A DNA stretch of 64,000 nt, taken from Argentina anserina. Taxonomy: Eukaryota; Streptophyta; Magnoliopsida; Rosales; Rosaceae. This document shows, in pieces, positions 1 to 11,315 of the stretch. Each line of letters opens with the position of its first letter. Position 1 is the first letter of the stretch. The stretch is taken from the NCBI RefSeq assembly GCF_933775445.1, contig NC_065878.1, positions 13,279,395 to 13,343,394 of the forward strand, written 5' to 3'. The translations under genes were made by a program, and so were the position numbers. The notes beneath the pieces were generated by a model. It saw nothing but the letters and a program-made list of their open reading frames with translations, ran no database searches and was not told the DNA's origin.

Positions 1-491
1 TGTTTTGGCAAACTGGATGGTTGTGCTTCAAAGGCATTTTGTTTTGGTATATAAATATATAATATATAATAATAACAAGAAACTTTTGATTCTGTTTGCA
101 ATTTTATGTGGGATGTTGTGGAGCATATTTGCTATGTGTGGGACTTCTTTCCTCAGATTGCAATAACAAATGCATTGGAACCAGAGGCTATCATAAATTG
201 AAGTCTGCAGAATCATAGAGAATAAAGGGTCAGAGCAACATTTACAAGAAAAGGGTAGGCCATGTTTCAGAAGCACAAACAGAGAAACTAAACAGGCTAT
301 AAATTGATAGCCTATTCATACTTTATACTACTTTGAATTGAATACTAATATATGACTTGCAGGCTTGGTAGCTCGTTTGTATTTTTTTTTTAAGTATTTC
401 TCAGGCTTTATAGGTAGCTAAGGGTTTTCTGCTCTTATTTTCTTATACAGAACCTCCAAAAAAAAAAAAAGGTAGCAAACAAAAAACTGTG
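1..491. other. AT-rich intergenic stretch, no gene seen
   Basis: No conserved coding signal on either strand. The short open frame at 28-276 on the minus strand has no recognisable domain. The stretch ends with an A-rich tract just before the first codon of the B3-like gene, so part of it may be that gene's old promoter and leader. Confidence 0.5.
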
Positions 492-1721
492 ATGGGTTCT
501 TGCAGCAGAAGAGAGGTTGTAAACATTGAAGTTCCAGGTTTCTACAAGTGTGTTGATGACTCTGTTCTTCACAATGGGAAGCTTGTAAGTTCCTTCCAAC
601 CTCTTCTTCATATTTTAAGCTTGTAAGTTTCTTGTGTTCTATATGTGTCTTGTAAAAATTATAGTGCTTGTAAATCTTAAATAACTATTTGTGGTCTTGT
701 GGGGTTTTGGTTTTGCAGAAAATCCCCCAAGAGTTTTGCTGGGGTTCCGATGGAGTGGTGCCTCAGCATTGCCTTTTTCAGACTGTGTCTAGAAGTTGGC
801 ATGTGGATGACAAAATGATTAGCAGAGTTTTTCTTGGAAAACGGTTGGGGGGAATTTGTAGTTTGAAACTGTTTGAAGCTTGGGGAATATGTAGTTCTGA
901 AATACGTTGAACCTAAAAAATTCTTTGTTGAAATCTATGGACACAATCACTGTAACAGGCTTCCTGATGATAAATCTCATGCCGATGATGCTATAATTCT
1001 CGATTCGGATTCAGATTCTGAAGCTCAAAACAGTGAGATCAGCTTGAACAAGGAGTGTTCTAGTAAGTTTCTTTATCAACTGAACCTTAGCCGACACTCT
1101 AAGGAAATTTGCACTCAATTTCTTAATGAATGCAGGGGAATCAGGTTGTGGGAGAGAAGTGTCTAGGAGAGGAAGAATCCGAAATATAGCCACCATAAAC
1201 TGTTCTGGAAATGCTTGCTTCGGTGTCCAGATGTGCCGAACTCATGTGAACAAAGGACCAATGGTATAAAAAAAATGAACCTGTTTTTCTTAGTATACCA
1301 ATGCTTGCTATTATTTGATTATCGCTCCTAAGTAACCTTATATTGATTTTATTTTGAAAACAAAAGAACAGGCATTGGCATTACTCTACAAAGTTTCATA
1401 CTTTAACACTGTTATCTCCCCGAATGAAGTTTTGGTATCAAGTTAGATTAATGCACTCTATTCAAATCTTGCAGCTCACACCAAGGAGCTTCCTGAGGAA
1501 CACTCCCAAGCCGGAGAGAGTCAAGCTTGAAGTAGGGAACATGCCCTTTTTTTCTGAAATGGACCAATGCTTACCACAAATCTAGTAGGTTCAGTGGAGG
1601 TTGGCTACAATTTGTGAACAGAAACAGGTTGCAAGAGGGAGATATCTGTGACTTTGAGTTGATTTCAATGACAAATGAGGTTGCAGTGATGAAAGTTACT
1701 ATTAGGAGACATGCAGTATGA
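492..1721 (+). pseudogene. broken two-B3-domain (REM-type) transcription factor gene
   Basis: An ATG at 492 opens an exon ending at 584 (donor GTAAGT). It splices cleanly to 719, giving the start of a B3 DNA-binding domain (VVNIEVPGFYKC, then LKIPQEFCW). Near 840 the frame changes: the B3 continuation (WGEFVV, then LKLGEYVVLKYVEP) lies in another frame and is cut by TGA at 864-866. An acidic linker (DSDSDSE) follows. A second B3 domain is recognisable as NCSGNACFGVQMCRTHV around 1200, LTPRSFLRNTPKPE from 1473, and GGWLQFVNRNRLQEGD to the stop at 1719-1721. A further frame change and a TAG lie near 1583. The layout is that of plant REM-like nuclear factors with two B3 domains. Several disablements make a working product unlikely. 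An alternative is a gene with unusual splicing, but the in-frame TGA inside the domain argues against it. Confidence 0.7.
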
Positions 1722-2182
1722 GTTAAATACAGTTGAAAACACAAGCTATAATTTTCTATGCGGTGTAGACTAATTAGCATTGAACGGACACCTTGTTTGT
1801 TTGTTGTTCTTTCTGCACTTGTTTTTCCTGCGAAGTTTCTGGGTTCTGTTAGTTTCTTTCAGTTCAATGCTAATTGCTCGTTTATCTAAAAAAACAGATC
1901 ACCTTGTTTTGGTGCATAGAAACAATTTGTAAAGATTAATTGCTCTAAACTATCATAAGTACATCAGGAATTCACTGAAAATAATAATATTTGTTATCAT
2001 ACATATACATATTGAAGTAATGATTAATGACTTCTATTGTGGGAGAGATCACTTGACCCAAAAAAAAAAGGATGGATTCATATAGTTCAAATTATTACAA
2101 GCTATCGACGTACCTTCTAAGATTCTGGACTTGATATCATTGTTGGTTCGCACGAGCAACCTCATCGGGAGCTTGGCTTTCT

Positions 2183-2928
2183 TTAATTGACTGCAACTTT
2201 CAGAACAGAAAAGTGGAACTTGGAATTGTGTGTGTCCCAGTAAAGTCCAATTTCATCATCCTTCTTTAATTCTCTCCTCGTCACAAATTCCGGCCATTTT
2301 CCATTGAAAACATAACACTTCGACGACCTCAAGTATTTAAACGTTAATTGATGCTCAGTCTCTGTATCGCAGTCTTTAACTGTAACTTGTACACCGGCTC
2401 TGCTCTCGAGTCTTTGTACAAAGTCGGAATCCACGAGAGGCAGAACATGGTTCCTGACCGTCTCTTTTGGCACCAAGAGCCTGCTCGCGCTTGGTAAGAT
2501 GTCAATCACTGTCAACTTCTTCTTCATGTTATATAATGCCGGGTCAGGAACCGCCTGAGCATTGTTATGATGATCATGGCGGTTTTCAACATCATCACAT
2601 CTCGTTACTTGGTCAGTTTTTGTCTTCGACTCCATAATCTCATGATCAGAGAGTATTAGTTTTTGTTGTTTCGGATTAATAGCGTCTGGTTTGTCGATTA
2701 TATCTTGCTGTTGCAGTATCGCTGGTGTTTCGGCTTTTCTCTTTTTTTTTTTGTGGTCGATGCCAGCTGCAGCCAAGATTGATGCAAAGTTAAATCAGTG
2801 GCTGCATCACAAAGATGTTGGCCGTTTTCTCCAGTATCATTGGTACGGCTACTACTAGCAGTTGAGGGTGATTCCACATGCATTAACTTTTCGATGAGAT
2901 TTAGGGTTTTCAAGGGTTTCTCTTCCAT
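2183..2928 (-). CDS. B3-domain protein (At1g05920/At2g31720-like), possible frameshift at an A run
   Basis: The C-terminal ~110 codons read as the single B3 domain of a small plant family: a lead-in (KKKLTVIDILPSASRLLVPK), then VLPLVDSDFVQRL, a KWPEFVTRRELKKDDEIGLYWD core and a short hydrophobic tail before the stop at 2183. The preceding region is Lys/Gln-rich and disordered, and may hold a nuclear signal (KKKKRK). The only good ATG is at 2926-2928 (MEEKPLKTLNLIEKLM), in a different frame from the B3 part. The two frames overlap across an A-homopolymer near 2745-2757, and a one-base change there would join them. Either this is an assembly or homopolymer error, a real frameshift that kills the gene, or a small intron I cannot place. 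The hAT MITE at 3017 lies about 90 bp upstream of the ATG, in the probable leader or promoter. The neighbouring gene at 492 is also B3, which suggests a local B3 cluster. Confidence 0.6.
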
Positions 2929-3016
2929 TGTTGATAAAACTGATCAAGAACGAGAAATTCCTCGAGCAGAAACAGATGACAGGGGAGATGAAGCAATGAA
3001 TGTGCTGGGTTTGAAG

Positions 3017-3442
3017 CTATGTAGCACCGACACTTCTAAGATTGGCCTGTCGAAGTGTCCGACACTTCCTGACACTCCGACACTTCCCGACACCGTGTCC
3101 AACACGCCAAGTGGCGTGTCAGTAATATTGACTTTTCCGACATTTTCTTGACACTTTGACTGACACGCCACAACATAATTCCAACACGGCACATCATCAT
3201 TTTAGATAAAAAAATCAGAAAAACGAAAACTAAACAAAACAAAAAACCCAAATTTTATTTTAGCCCTATTGTTTTCCCTTTCTTATTTTCTTATATTTAT
3301 TTCTTTTGAATTGTTATGTAATGGAATGAACTTAAAATTTTAATTTGACATTATCATATGTTATATATATTTTTTACGCACTGATAAATATATTAAATTA
3401 TATATAAATTGTCGTGTCGGGATCTAAGTCCGTGCTACATAG
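3017..3442. mobile_element. hAT-type MITE (426 bp) with GACAC subterminal repeats
   Basis: The two ends are inverted copies: CTATGTAGCACCGAC at the left, and the reverse complement of the right end reads CTATGTAGCACGGAC. An 8-bp target-site duplication GTTTGAAG flanks it (3009-3016 and 3443-3450), which is the hAT signature. Just inside the left end is a cluster of CCGACACTT / GTGTC motifs on both strands (3025-3180), as expected for transposase-binding subterminal repeats. The rest is AT-rich and non-coding. It sits upstream of the minus-strand B3 gene. Confidence 0.85.
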
Positions 3443-3450
3443 GTTTGAAG

Positions 3451-4359
3451 TGATATTAACAAACGTTCTAAGGCTATCTATAAGCATTTTCATCAATCCT
3501 TTTCCATTATGAATAATGAAATGGTACTGGATCTCGTTGTTCGGTTTAGTTTCCTAGTTTCACTTGGAGAAGGTGTAAATTACAATGTTTGTCCAGTCAT
3601 AATTATTGTAGAATTGTGGAATTTGGATAGCGTTTCCTCAACAACTTTGGCACTGATGCATGAGGCGTATGAGATCTAAACCTCGCTAAATTGCATTGGA
3701 TAAAAGAATACCACATCCCAAGTTCATTACTTTGTCACTGATCGTTGCCTTCGTGTAATGATCAGATTTCTCAAACATATAAAGCGGGTTTAGACACAAG
3801 TCGCACATCTTGGTCTGAAAGTGACTATTATTGCTTTGGTTAACAGGTCATTACTAGAAAGGAAATCTCTTATTTACATATTTATAATATTGGAGGTTAG
3901 AATTGATACCACTTTATAAGTCATTCATCATTCATGTGTTGGTACCCAGTACTGATTGAACCATTCGAAGTATTAATATGGCTTTTCACAATTTGTACTC
4001 GCAGAATTGAATGATGTTCTTTCTGAAGCTAACGACACAAATTGCTATTCTTATTCCTAAGTATTCAGTAATCTAATGTTCATTAGTTCTTCCGAAACAC
4101 AATTTCCATGTATAACCTGTCAAGGAAAAGGGAAAAAAGAAAATAGACCTCAAATGAACTAAATGGCTTGAAAAACTTGAATAAAGAAACAGATCTCTGA
4201 GTATTTAATTCTTTGTTATAAGAATTGATGAAGTAAATAAAACAACATTCTCAACCAACACTGAAATCGAAGATTTAATTCACTTTGTAACCCCAACGTG
4301 GGGAAGACGATACCATCCGATTTGCTAAACTAGATGCAACAACGGTGAAAAAGGTTTCA
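3451..4359. other. intergenic spacer, nothing recognised
   Basis: Unique-looking AT-rich sequence. No coding family match was seen on either strand. The right-hand part probably holds the 3' untranslated region of GET3. Confidence 0.4.
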
Positions 4360-6481
4360 TCAGGCCTTTTGCTTTCCTTTTCGTAGTCTTTCTAGCTCTG
4401 CTTCAGTGTCTTTCAACTGCTGCCTTAGCGTGGACACCCTTTGCTCTAACGATTCCACCGTGCTGGTGGAAGGTTGATACGGTGTCAGAAAATGGCGCGA
4501 AAAGGCTTTCAGAGCTTCCACTCCGGTAACCTGAAAAATTCAGCAGTAATACAAATGGTTGTGGATCAAAAAACATCCAGTACATAAGGCAAAAGGCCAT
4601 GAAATCACGTTGTAGACTCATTTATGTCCCATAGGAAAGTCTTTCCATTGAACAAGCACACAATATTAAATCAAATCAAACAGAGAGCAGGATATCAACC
4701 ACGTCACAGGTGTTACACTACCTTAAGTACCAAACTCTACCTGGAAGGAAAAATAGACTGAATTTTTCAATTTTCCTAGGCATCAGAAAATTCAACCAAA
4801 GATGGAAAATGTGAAGAAAGCTAGCATATAAGAACCAGAATAACCAAAATAAAGACTCAAGAACTTTTGAAGGGAGGTGGGCAACTTCCAATTTATTAGC
4901 CTCATTTCAGCTATAATGGTCTCACAGTAATCCAATTGTATATATAAGAAAAGCGGGACATTAGAACGACCCATCCACTACATTGCTCAAATAGGAAGTT
5001 AGTTGCACACAAGTAAACCACTTACCAAGCCCTTACATTCCACATCATGAAATTAAAAGTTCAACAAAGATTGCACTCTATGGTTTACCTCTTCAGGTAG
5101 CAATGGGAGCTTGGTTATGTTAAAGTCATCATACAACATGTAGAACTGGTCAAGGTACTTTTGTTGCATTCGCATTCTTGCTTTGAGTAATCTGGACTGT
5201 GAGTCTACAATAAAATCGCGGTAGGTAGTTACTTTATGCTCAAAACATTAGGAATAGCAAATGTAGGACATAACTGGACATGGTACACATACCTTCTTCA
5301 TCATAAAGTACTTGGTTAATGATAATATTATGTGTATCTATTTCAAATTTGGTGAGTTCCTGCACCAGTCTCTCTGTTTCATAAAGAGAGAGGAATTCAG
5401 GAATGCAAACACAAACGAACGTCGTCAGGTCCTGCAAAAAGTGAGATATGAGTGCATCAGAAAATACCTTTATGTAGGATTGTAGGGAATTTAATGTGGA
5501 TTTCATAATGATCCTGAAGCAGACAAAACTAAAACTCCTTAGGCTTTCAAAGTTGACAACTTTAAAAAGTATATCCACTTTACAAGATTAATAAATAAAG
5601 AAACTGACGGGATTGGAATCTATCACATAAGTGGCATAGTAATTTTTCTTTTCTTTTTGGGACTGAAAACCTAAACAAGGAGAATACTCTATTCTTCCTT
5701 TTCAATTTCCTCCAACGGATTAAAATTCCAAAACAACTTGCACATCTCAGCATTGAGTCAGCAGTGAAAAATAATGATAGACTTACTGGGTCTTTGAATT
5801 GCTTATTGACTTGCTCTATTACTTCTTTCATGCCCTCAAGCTTTCCTAAAATTGCATCCTCTCCAAATTCATCATCCATACCAAACATCCGGGTCATCTG
5901 CCATCAACAAATTCGAAATAATTAACATCAACAATATAAAATTGTTAGTGGAAACTGAAATGAATGGAAGATTAGTGGGAATATAAGAAAGTCATCTTTC
6001 AATAGCAATGGCATTCGCAAGAAACTGATTGACTGATACACTCAGATACTAGGAAAGTAATGGCCAGCAGCAACTCACAATACAAGGAACAAGCACTGGT
6101 AATGAAATTTTGTAGATTGCTCAATTAAACACATCTTAAAAGTTATCTTACTACTTAACAGACTGTTCTACATCATACACACTATTAAAAGTCATCTCAT
6201 CCCAGATTGAATTCTATGACTATGAGTTTCTCACATAGAGACAATCAAGGAAAAATCGACTTGACAAAACAAACCAGTATTTAAGGTAAAAGTGTACTTG
6301 ATCTAATATACAATACATGACATGGGGGATATATCTCATGAACAAGTGAAAAAAACGATGTAAAAATGGTCTCTCAGTTGAATTCCATATTGATAGGTAT
6401 GTCCAAAGGCACATGGTGCACACTGCAGACATAAGCACGTTAGTTGGATTTGACATATCCATATAGTAATGAATACTCTCA

Positions 6482-6512
<31 letters not shown>

Positions 6513-8490
6513 GATTTTTATCAGCTAAGGAGGTCCGCACCAATGGTTTTGGTGCGGATTTCCATTTTTTCACCACTTTTTTTTCGAATTTCCTCATCTC
6601 CACCGTCTAGTGTCTAGATAATATTGTGTAGATCATCTCTACAAAATTTCAGCTAATTTAGTGATCGTTAAGACCCTCAAAATCGAAAAACAAATGGACG
6701 GACTGAATTCTGTCAAACATGAACCGTTCATATTTTTAACAGAAAAATGCAATTTTGAGGGCCTTAACGAATACCAAATTGGCTGAAATTTTGCAGAAAT
6801 GATCTACACAATATTATCTTAGATACTAGACGGTGGAGATGAGGAAATTCAATTGAAAAGTGGTGAAAAAATGGAAATCCGCACCAAAACATTGGTGCGG
6901 ACCTCCGCAGCCAAGAAGGGCTGTATATATATATATATTTATTTATTTATTTTTTGAATAAAGGGCTTGTACGGTTACCCTTAAGCCTTAATTAATGAAA
7001 CTGTCGAATACAAGGGGGGACATTAAGCATAAACCCCTGATTACAAAGACCTGGAAAAAAAACATAGATTAATGGACCAAATATTTCAGTATAAACATAG
7101 ATTTGGATTTGTAGAAATAATACTCTTTAATTTGAAGGTTAACTTGCTTTGCATCAAATTTTCAAAAAGACAGAGATGGACTTTTTGTTCTTTCTACTAG
7201 GTGGTATGAAAAGGCAAAAGATTTCTAATATTTAAATAAACTGTCTCAAACCAAGTAACATCTGTGGTATTAGCGTAAAATATTTATAATTCTAATATTC
7301 AAAATTTCAAACCTAAAGACTCTTAAATTTGAATAACTTAATTTAGTTTCAAAAGGAACAAAGAGTAAACTGCAGAAGTGAACTTAGATAACCGAATATA
7401 GTATCCACGACAAACTAAAGATACACAACTTGTAGGCGTTGCTAACAATCATTATTGTGATTCTCCACATGCCGACAGAATTCATTATTGTAATTTCTCA
7501 TAACTCAGTTAGTACCTGACTCATTAAGCCCCCAAATTTATTTTTCAAAGACATCACTTTTGTGAGACCTTTCTCTAATGTTGATGGAAACTGCAGCAGC
7601 CGAAGCGTATGTCCAGTTGGTGCAGTGTCAAATACAATCACCGAATAGTCCATTGTTTGAACCAATCTGCAGAGAATAATACGAACACAAAATTATAACA
7701 TCAGCCGCTAAAACTTAATACCAAGGAGAAGAAACAGTACAAATTGCCAAGAATCAAAAGAGAAGGGAACACGAGCCGAACTTTAACATCTCAGCAAAGC
7801 TCATAGCCTCATCGATCCCGGGAATAGCATTCGCTAGCTCGGACACCAAGCTATCCATTCCATTCTCTCCTCCAATGTCTTCATGCTCAACTGTAGGATC
7901 CACTTCCTATTATAGGATCATCACCAAATAATGAGACTAAATACAAATATACAAATGGTTCACACAGATACGGTCACCGAAATACATCTATACTGAAGAA
8001 TTCACTCTACATTAAGAAAAGGGAGCTCAAATTGTCAACCAATAACACAACCGAACCCAAAATTCTCAATGTCATCATATATCAGCAAAATTCTAACACC
8101 TAAAACTGCATAATCAATCAAACCAACATATCCACCATCTGGGTATCTCCCAACTTCAATAGAAACCAAATTCCCACCTCAAATTAATACAAACACCAAA
8201 GATTCCATCTTTATAATCAAAAAGCTCACCATGGCATACAAATTGGAGAACCCATTAACCAAAGTGGGAGTCTTGGTGAACTTTTGCTGAAAAGCGTCGC
8301 TGAGATTGTGAGCAGGATCGGTGGAGATGATCAAAACAGAGGATCTGACACTGGCGAGAAGGATCGAGAGGATTGAACTACACGTCGTTTTGCCAACCCC
8401 ACCTTTGCCGCCTACGAAGACCCACTTGAGGGTCTCTTGCTCCAGAACATTCTGTAGAGTCCCCTCTGGTAAATCGGAGGCTGCTGCCAT
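4360..8490 (-). CDS. GET3: GET3/TRC40 (ASNA1) ATPase for tail-anchored protein targeting
   Basis: Cytosolic ATPase that takes tail-anchored membrane proteins from upstream chaperones to the ER receptor. Seven exons: 8490-8230, 7906-7782, 7666-7516, 5897-5787, 5431-5293, 5204-5089, 4530-4360. These sum to 1074 nt and 357 aa with all GT-AG borders. Visible motifs: deviant Walker [11 protein letters not shown] (residues 27-36), switch [11 protein letters not shown] (58-67), switch II DTAPTGH (142-148), the [19 protein letters not shown] client-groove region at the exon 3-4 join, and [15 protein letters not shown] (from 223). Length fits eukaryotic Get3. The product ends in a charged, probably coiled tail ([17 protein letters not shown], then KGKQKA). 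The CxxC zinc-dimer motif of yeast and animal Get3 is not visible; as I recall, plant cytosolic GET3 also lacks it. The 1.6 kb third intron holds a fold-back transposon. The start was chosen as the first ATG before the family-typical N-terminus. Confidence 0.95.
6512..6921. mobile_element. fold-back (long inverted repeat) MITE in GET3 intron 3, flanked by (TA)n
   Basis: The left arm starts around GGAGGTCCGCACCAATGG, and the right arm is its inverted copy ending CCATTGGTGCGGACC-like around 6890-6905. The inverted pairing runs for most of the element (CATCTCCACCGTCTAGT at left, ACTAGACGGTGGAGATG at right). (TA)n tracts abut both ends (about 6487-6511 and 6922-6938). The interior (AGATCATCTCTACAAAATTT, GTGATCGTTAAG, GAACCGTTCAT) is shared with the elements at 17491, 19269 and 19705. 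No coding capacity. Confidence 0.75.
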
Positions 8491-9001
8491 GTTCTTTATT
8501 GTAGAGTCCTCTCTCTCTATCTATCTATCTATCTAAAAGATAGTTTGGAACCCAGAATGTAGAGAGAAAAAGAGACGGCTAAAATCAGAAGGGGGAAGTC
8601 AGTACTAGGAGCAGCCGAGTTGTGTTTTGCTGTTGTGTCGAGTACTGTTCTGGTCCATTTGGAAACGGGACGATTCGATTTTGGAATGTCACGTGTTTCT
8701 TCAAAGAAATTACTCTGCGTTAAAAAAATTATTTTGTTAAAATTATTAAGATCTTGTTGGAATTCGAATGTAATTATCATACTTGAATTATGGGAGTGTT
8801 TGCAATGAGTACCGTATTGTTATCAACTAGTAAAATCAAGGGTAGATTAGAAAAAAAAAGTCAATTTCTACGCACCTAATTAGAAAAATATCAGACAAAG
8901 TTTGAAAATTAAGATTTAGTCACTCATTCTATTTTGTTAAACCGGTGTCCATCAACTTCACTAAAATTATGAAAACTGCCACTGCTAGCTAATAACCAAT
9001 T
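8491..9001. promoter_or_regulatory. GET3 5' flank: probable leader and promoter
   Basis: Directly upstream of the GET3 ATG is a pyrimidine-rich tract containing a short TATC microsatellite (about 8513-8534), typical of a plant 5' leader. No TATA box is clear. The rest to 9001 is AT-rich, with no coding signal. Confidence 0.35.
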
Positions 9002-9690
9002 TTGCTATTTTCCTTGCTTTTATCGCCTTCTCTGTCAAACTCCAATCTTGCCGTCGCGTCCTCGACTCTAAGGCTTCGCCAGACCTTCGTTGTCGTCAAC
9101 TCCAAAACCTTGTCGTCCTCGGTTCATAGTCCAAGCCCAAAATCGCAACCCTTTCATTCTCCCAATTCCCAACAACTCTCGCGAGCCTCTTGGATCGCCT
9201 CGCCATCGAAGCTCCAAGCAGAAGAAGAGCCACGCAGTCACCAAGGGAAACAAGTTCTTGATCAGCATCACTGTGCTGGGTAGTGCCAGCCCGATCCGGT
9301 TTGTTGTCAATAAGGAGGCTCTTGTGGCTGCGGTGATTGACACCGCCTTGAAATCCTATGCTCGTGATGGTCGCTTTCCATTCTCGGCTCCGATCTCAAT
9401 GAGTTCATGCTTTACTGCCCTACATCTAGTTGAGTTGATCGGAGAAGGGGAAGGCGTCATTGGCAGTAAGAGGATTCCCCAATCTCTGAGGGCGATGAGG
9501 GCGTTCTCCCTCCGATTTTCTCGATGCATGGATTGGGTGTGTGGTCTGATATGGGAAGTGAAGCCTCTGAAAATGCATAGGTGCCTAGAGCACAATTCTG
9601 GTGCCCAAAAGCAAAGTTCCATCACCAAATCCAAATTAGCTGTCAGAGGAAGCTATGGTAGTGTTGACAGGAAAATGTTAACATGACTGA
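9002..9690 (+). pseudogene. DUF7054 (At4g22758-like) gene copy, frameshifted and intronless
   Basis: One frame gives a Ser/Pro/Arg-rich stretch followed by KGNKFLISITVLGSASPIRF and then VVNKEALVAAVIDTALKSYA, matching the ubiquitin-like DUF7054 domain of plant proteins of unknown function such as At4g22758. At about 9385 the conserved continuation (LGSDLNEFMLYCPTSS) is in another frame and runs directly into TGA near 9432. No ATG begins the frame; it opens with a TTG codon. Downstream sequence to 9690 stays open but shows no conservation. The lack of introns and the broken domain fit a decayed, possibly retroposed copy. Function of the parent family is unknown to me. Confidence 0.65.
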
Positions 9691-9789
9691 CCTCAGTTAC
9701 CTGTACAGTAGCATACCACATCTCTCCCTCTCCTTGGCGCAAGCTTTTTTTTTGGGTTATTTGATTAATTGGTTGTATTTTAGTACATT

Positions 9790-10470
9790 AAGTTATATTA
9801 GTAGCCACCATATTAGTGTCACACCTAGTCACATATGCAGTCACACTATAATTACCAATCTGACTACTGGTATGATTGTGTGACTGGTAGTGTAGCTAAA
9901 GAGTTTTTGTCATAGAAGTAGTCACACTTATAGTCACACTACCTCGTCACATAATAATGTTGGTGTGACTGGTAGTGTGACATGTAGTGTAGCTGATTAG
10001 TTTTTGTAACAACTACAAGTGTGATTGCAAATGTGACACATAATGTGATTGGTGGTGTGACTGTCAGTGTGAGTTGTGTTTGTTATTTCCAATTAGAACA
10101 TAGAAGTAGTCACTTGTCAGTCACATTGGTAGTCACACTGATAGTCACAAGTAAACAATGGTTACAAAAATTGTGTAACTACCAATGTGACTAGTGGTGT
10201 GACTCCTACCGTGATAGCAATGATTCCTACTGTGACTACCAGTGTGGTTGCTAGTACAACGTCAAAATCGATATGTGGATCGTATAGTTGATTTGAGAAG
10301 TACAAGTCACATGATAGCAAACACAGGTTCGTTATTTCAATCATTCTTTTTTTTTTCTTTTTCTTCTTCTTATTTTCTTTTTATCCCAACATAGTCACAC
10401 GATCAAATATAATGGGAGTCATAACGTCGATATTGTAGCTACTAGTGTGACATGCCGAGAGAAATTTGTA
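9790..10470. repeat. GTCACAC / GTGTGAC motif-rich repeat field
   Basis: About 650 bp in which variants of TAGTCACACT and AGTGTGACTGGTAGTG recur many times on both strands. A longer unit also repeats: TGGTAGTGTAGCTAAAGAG near 9887 against ATGTAGTGTAGCTGATTAG near 9980, each followed by TTTTTGT. The only open frame (10162-10344, minus) is simply the translated repeat. It may be the subterminal transposase-binding array of a DNA transposon, or an expanded local satellite. I could not fix ends or a target duplication. Confidence 0.6.
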
Positions 10471-11315
10471 AATCCTCGAAATGCTATAAAAAATCAAAAG
10501 ATATTGGTATGGATGTGTTCCGAATCAAGAGAATAGCTAGATTTATAGAGTCTTGAGCTCCGGTTTCGCCGAAAAAGCTTGGAGCACCGCCATGGACAAC
10601 GACAACCCCTTTCGAGGGTTTATGCGCCTTATACGGTGGTTGATTCGGAGTGTGTATGATATCAAATGAAAGAGAGAAAATAGATATTTACAACGATACC
10701 AACCAGGCTCAAATCAATCACCGGACGACAAAGTTATGACCAGAATAACAATAATAATGAAAAAAAAAGTGAGAATAGCAAAACATTAAAAAAGTGACTT
10801 TTTTTAATTTTGTCTGGAGCTTGTTGACCAATCTGTAATTTTCAATTAAATGTGATGACCATCTTTTAATTGAATTATCTTCTTTAACGTTTTTTTAATT
10901 TAAGATTTGATTTGGTACTAAACAATAATTTGCTATTAAATCAATTAACTCATTTTTCGATCTCATATTTATATCTCAACCGTTTAGTTTTTATATATAT
11001 ATATTTTCATTCGAGTTGAGAAGTGTTAAAGGCATTCATACTTTGGTCAAGACCTGCGAACTAGGTTCGTACTTTGAGCCCCTAATTACCTTAGTGCAAT
11101 ATTCAACCAAAAGCTGTGAATCCTGTGATGATCATATAATGCAGATTCTCATATCAACCAGTTTTTGCAAGTTATATCAATATACAATTGGCTTTTGTGC
11201 TCATTTTCATTTGAATTCATCTGTGCACACAAGCATCGAATAGCATTGTTGGGGCATAGACTGAACTGAACGAGTTTAGCTTTAATATACAACATGATAG
11301 GTTATCAAAGGAAAA
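10471..11315. other. intergenic AT-rich spacer
   Basis: No conserved coding signal was seen. The right part probably holds the 3' untranslated region of the SPX-MFS gene. A short open frame at 11016-11243 has no recognisable features. Confidence 0.35.

Noticed and set aside
28..276. 82-codon minus-strand open frame at the left edge
   Set aside because: No domain or conserved pattern; AT-rich background and simple sequence explain it.
2944..3251. Overlapping minus-strand frames over the GACAC region
   Set aside because: They are translations of the hAT MITE and its repeats, not a gene.
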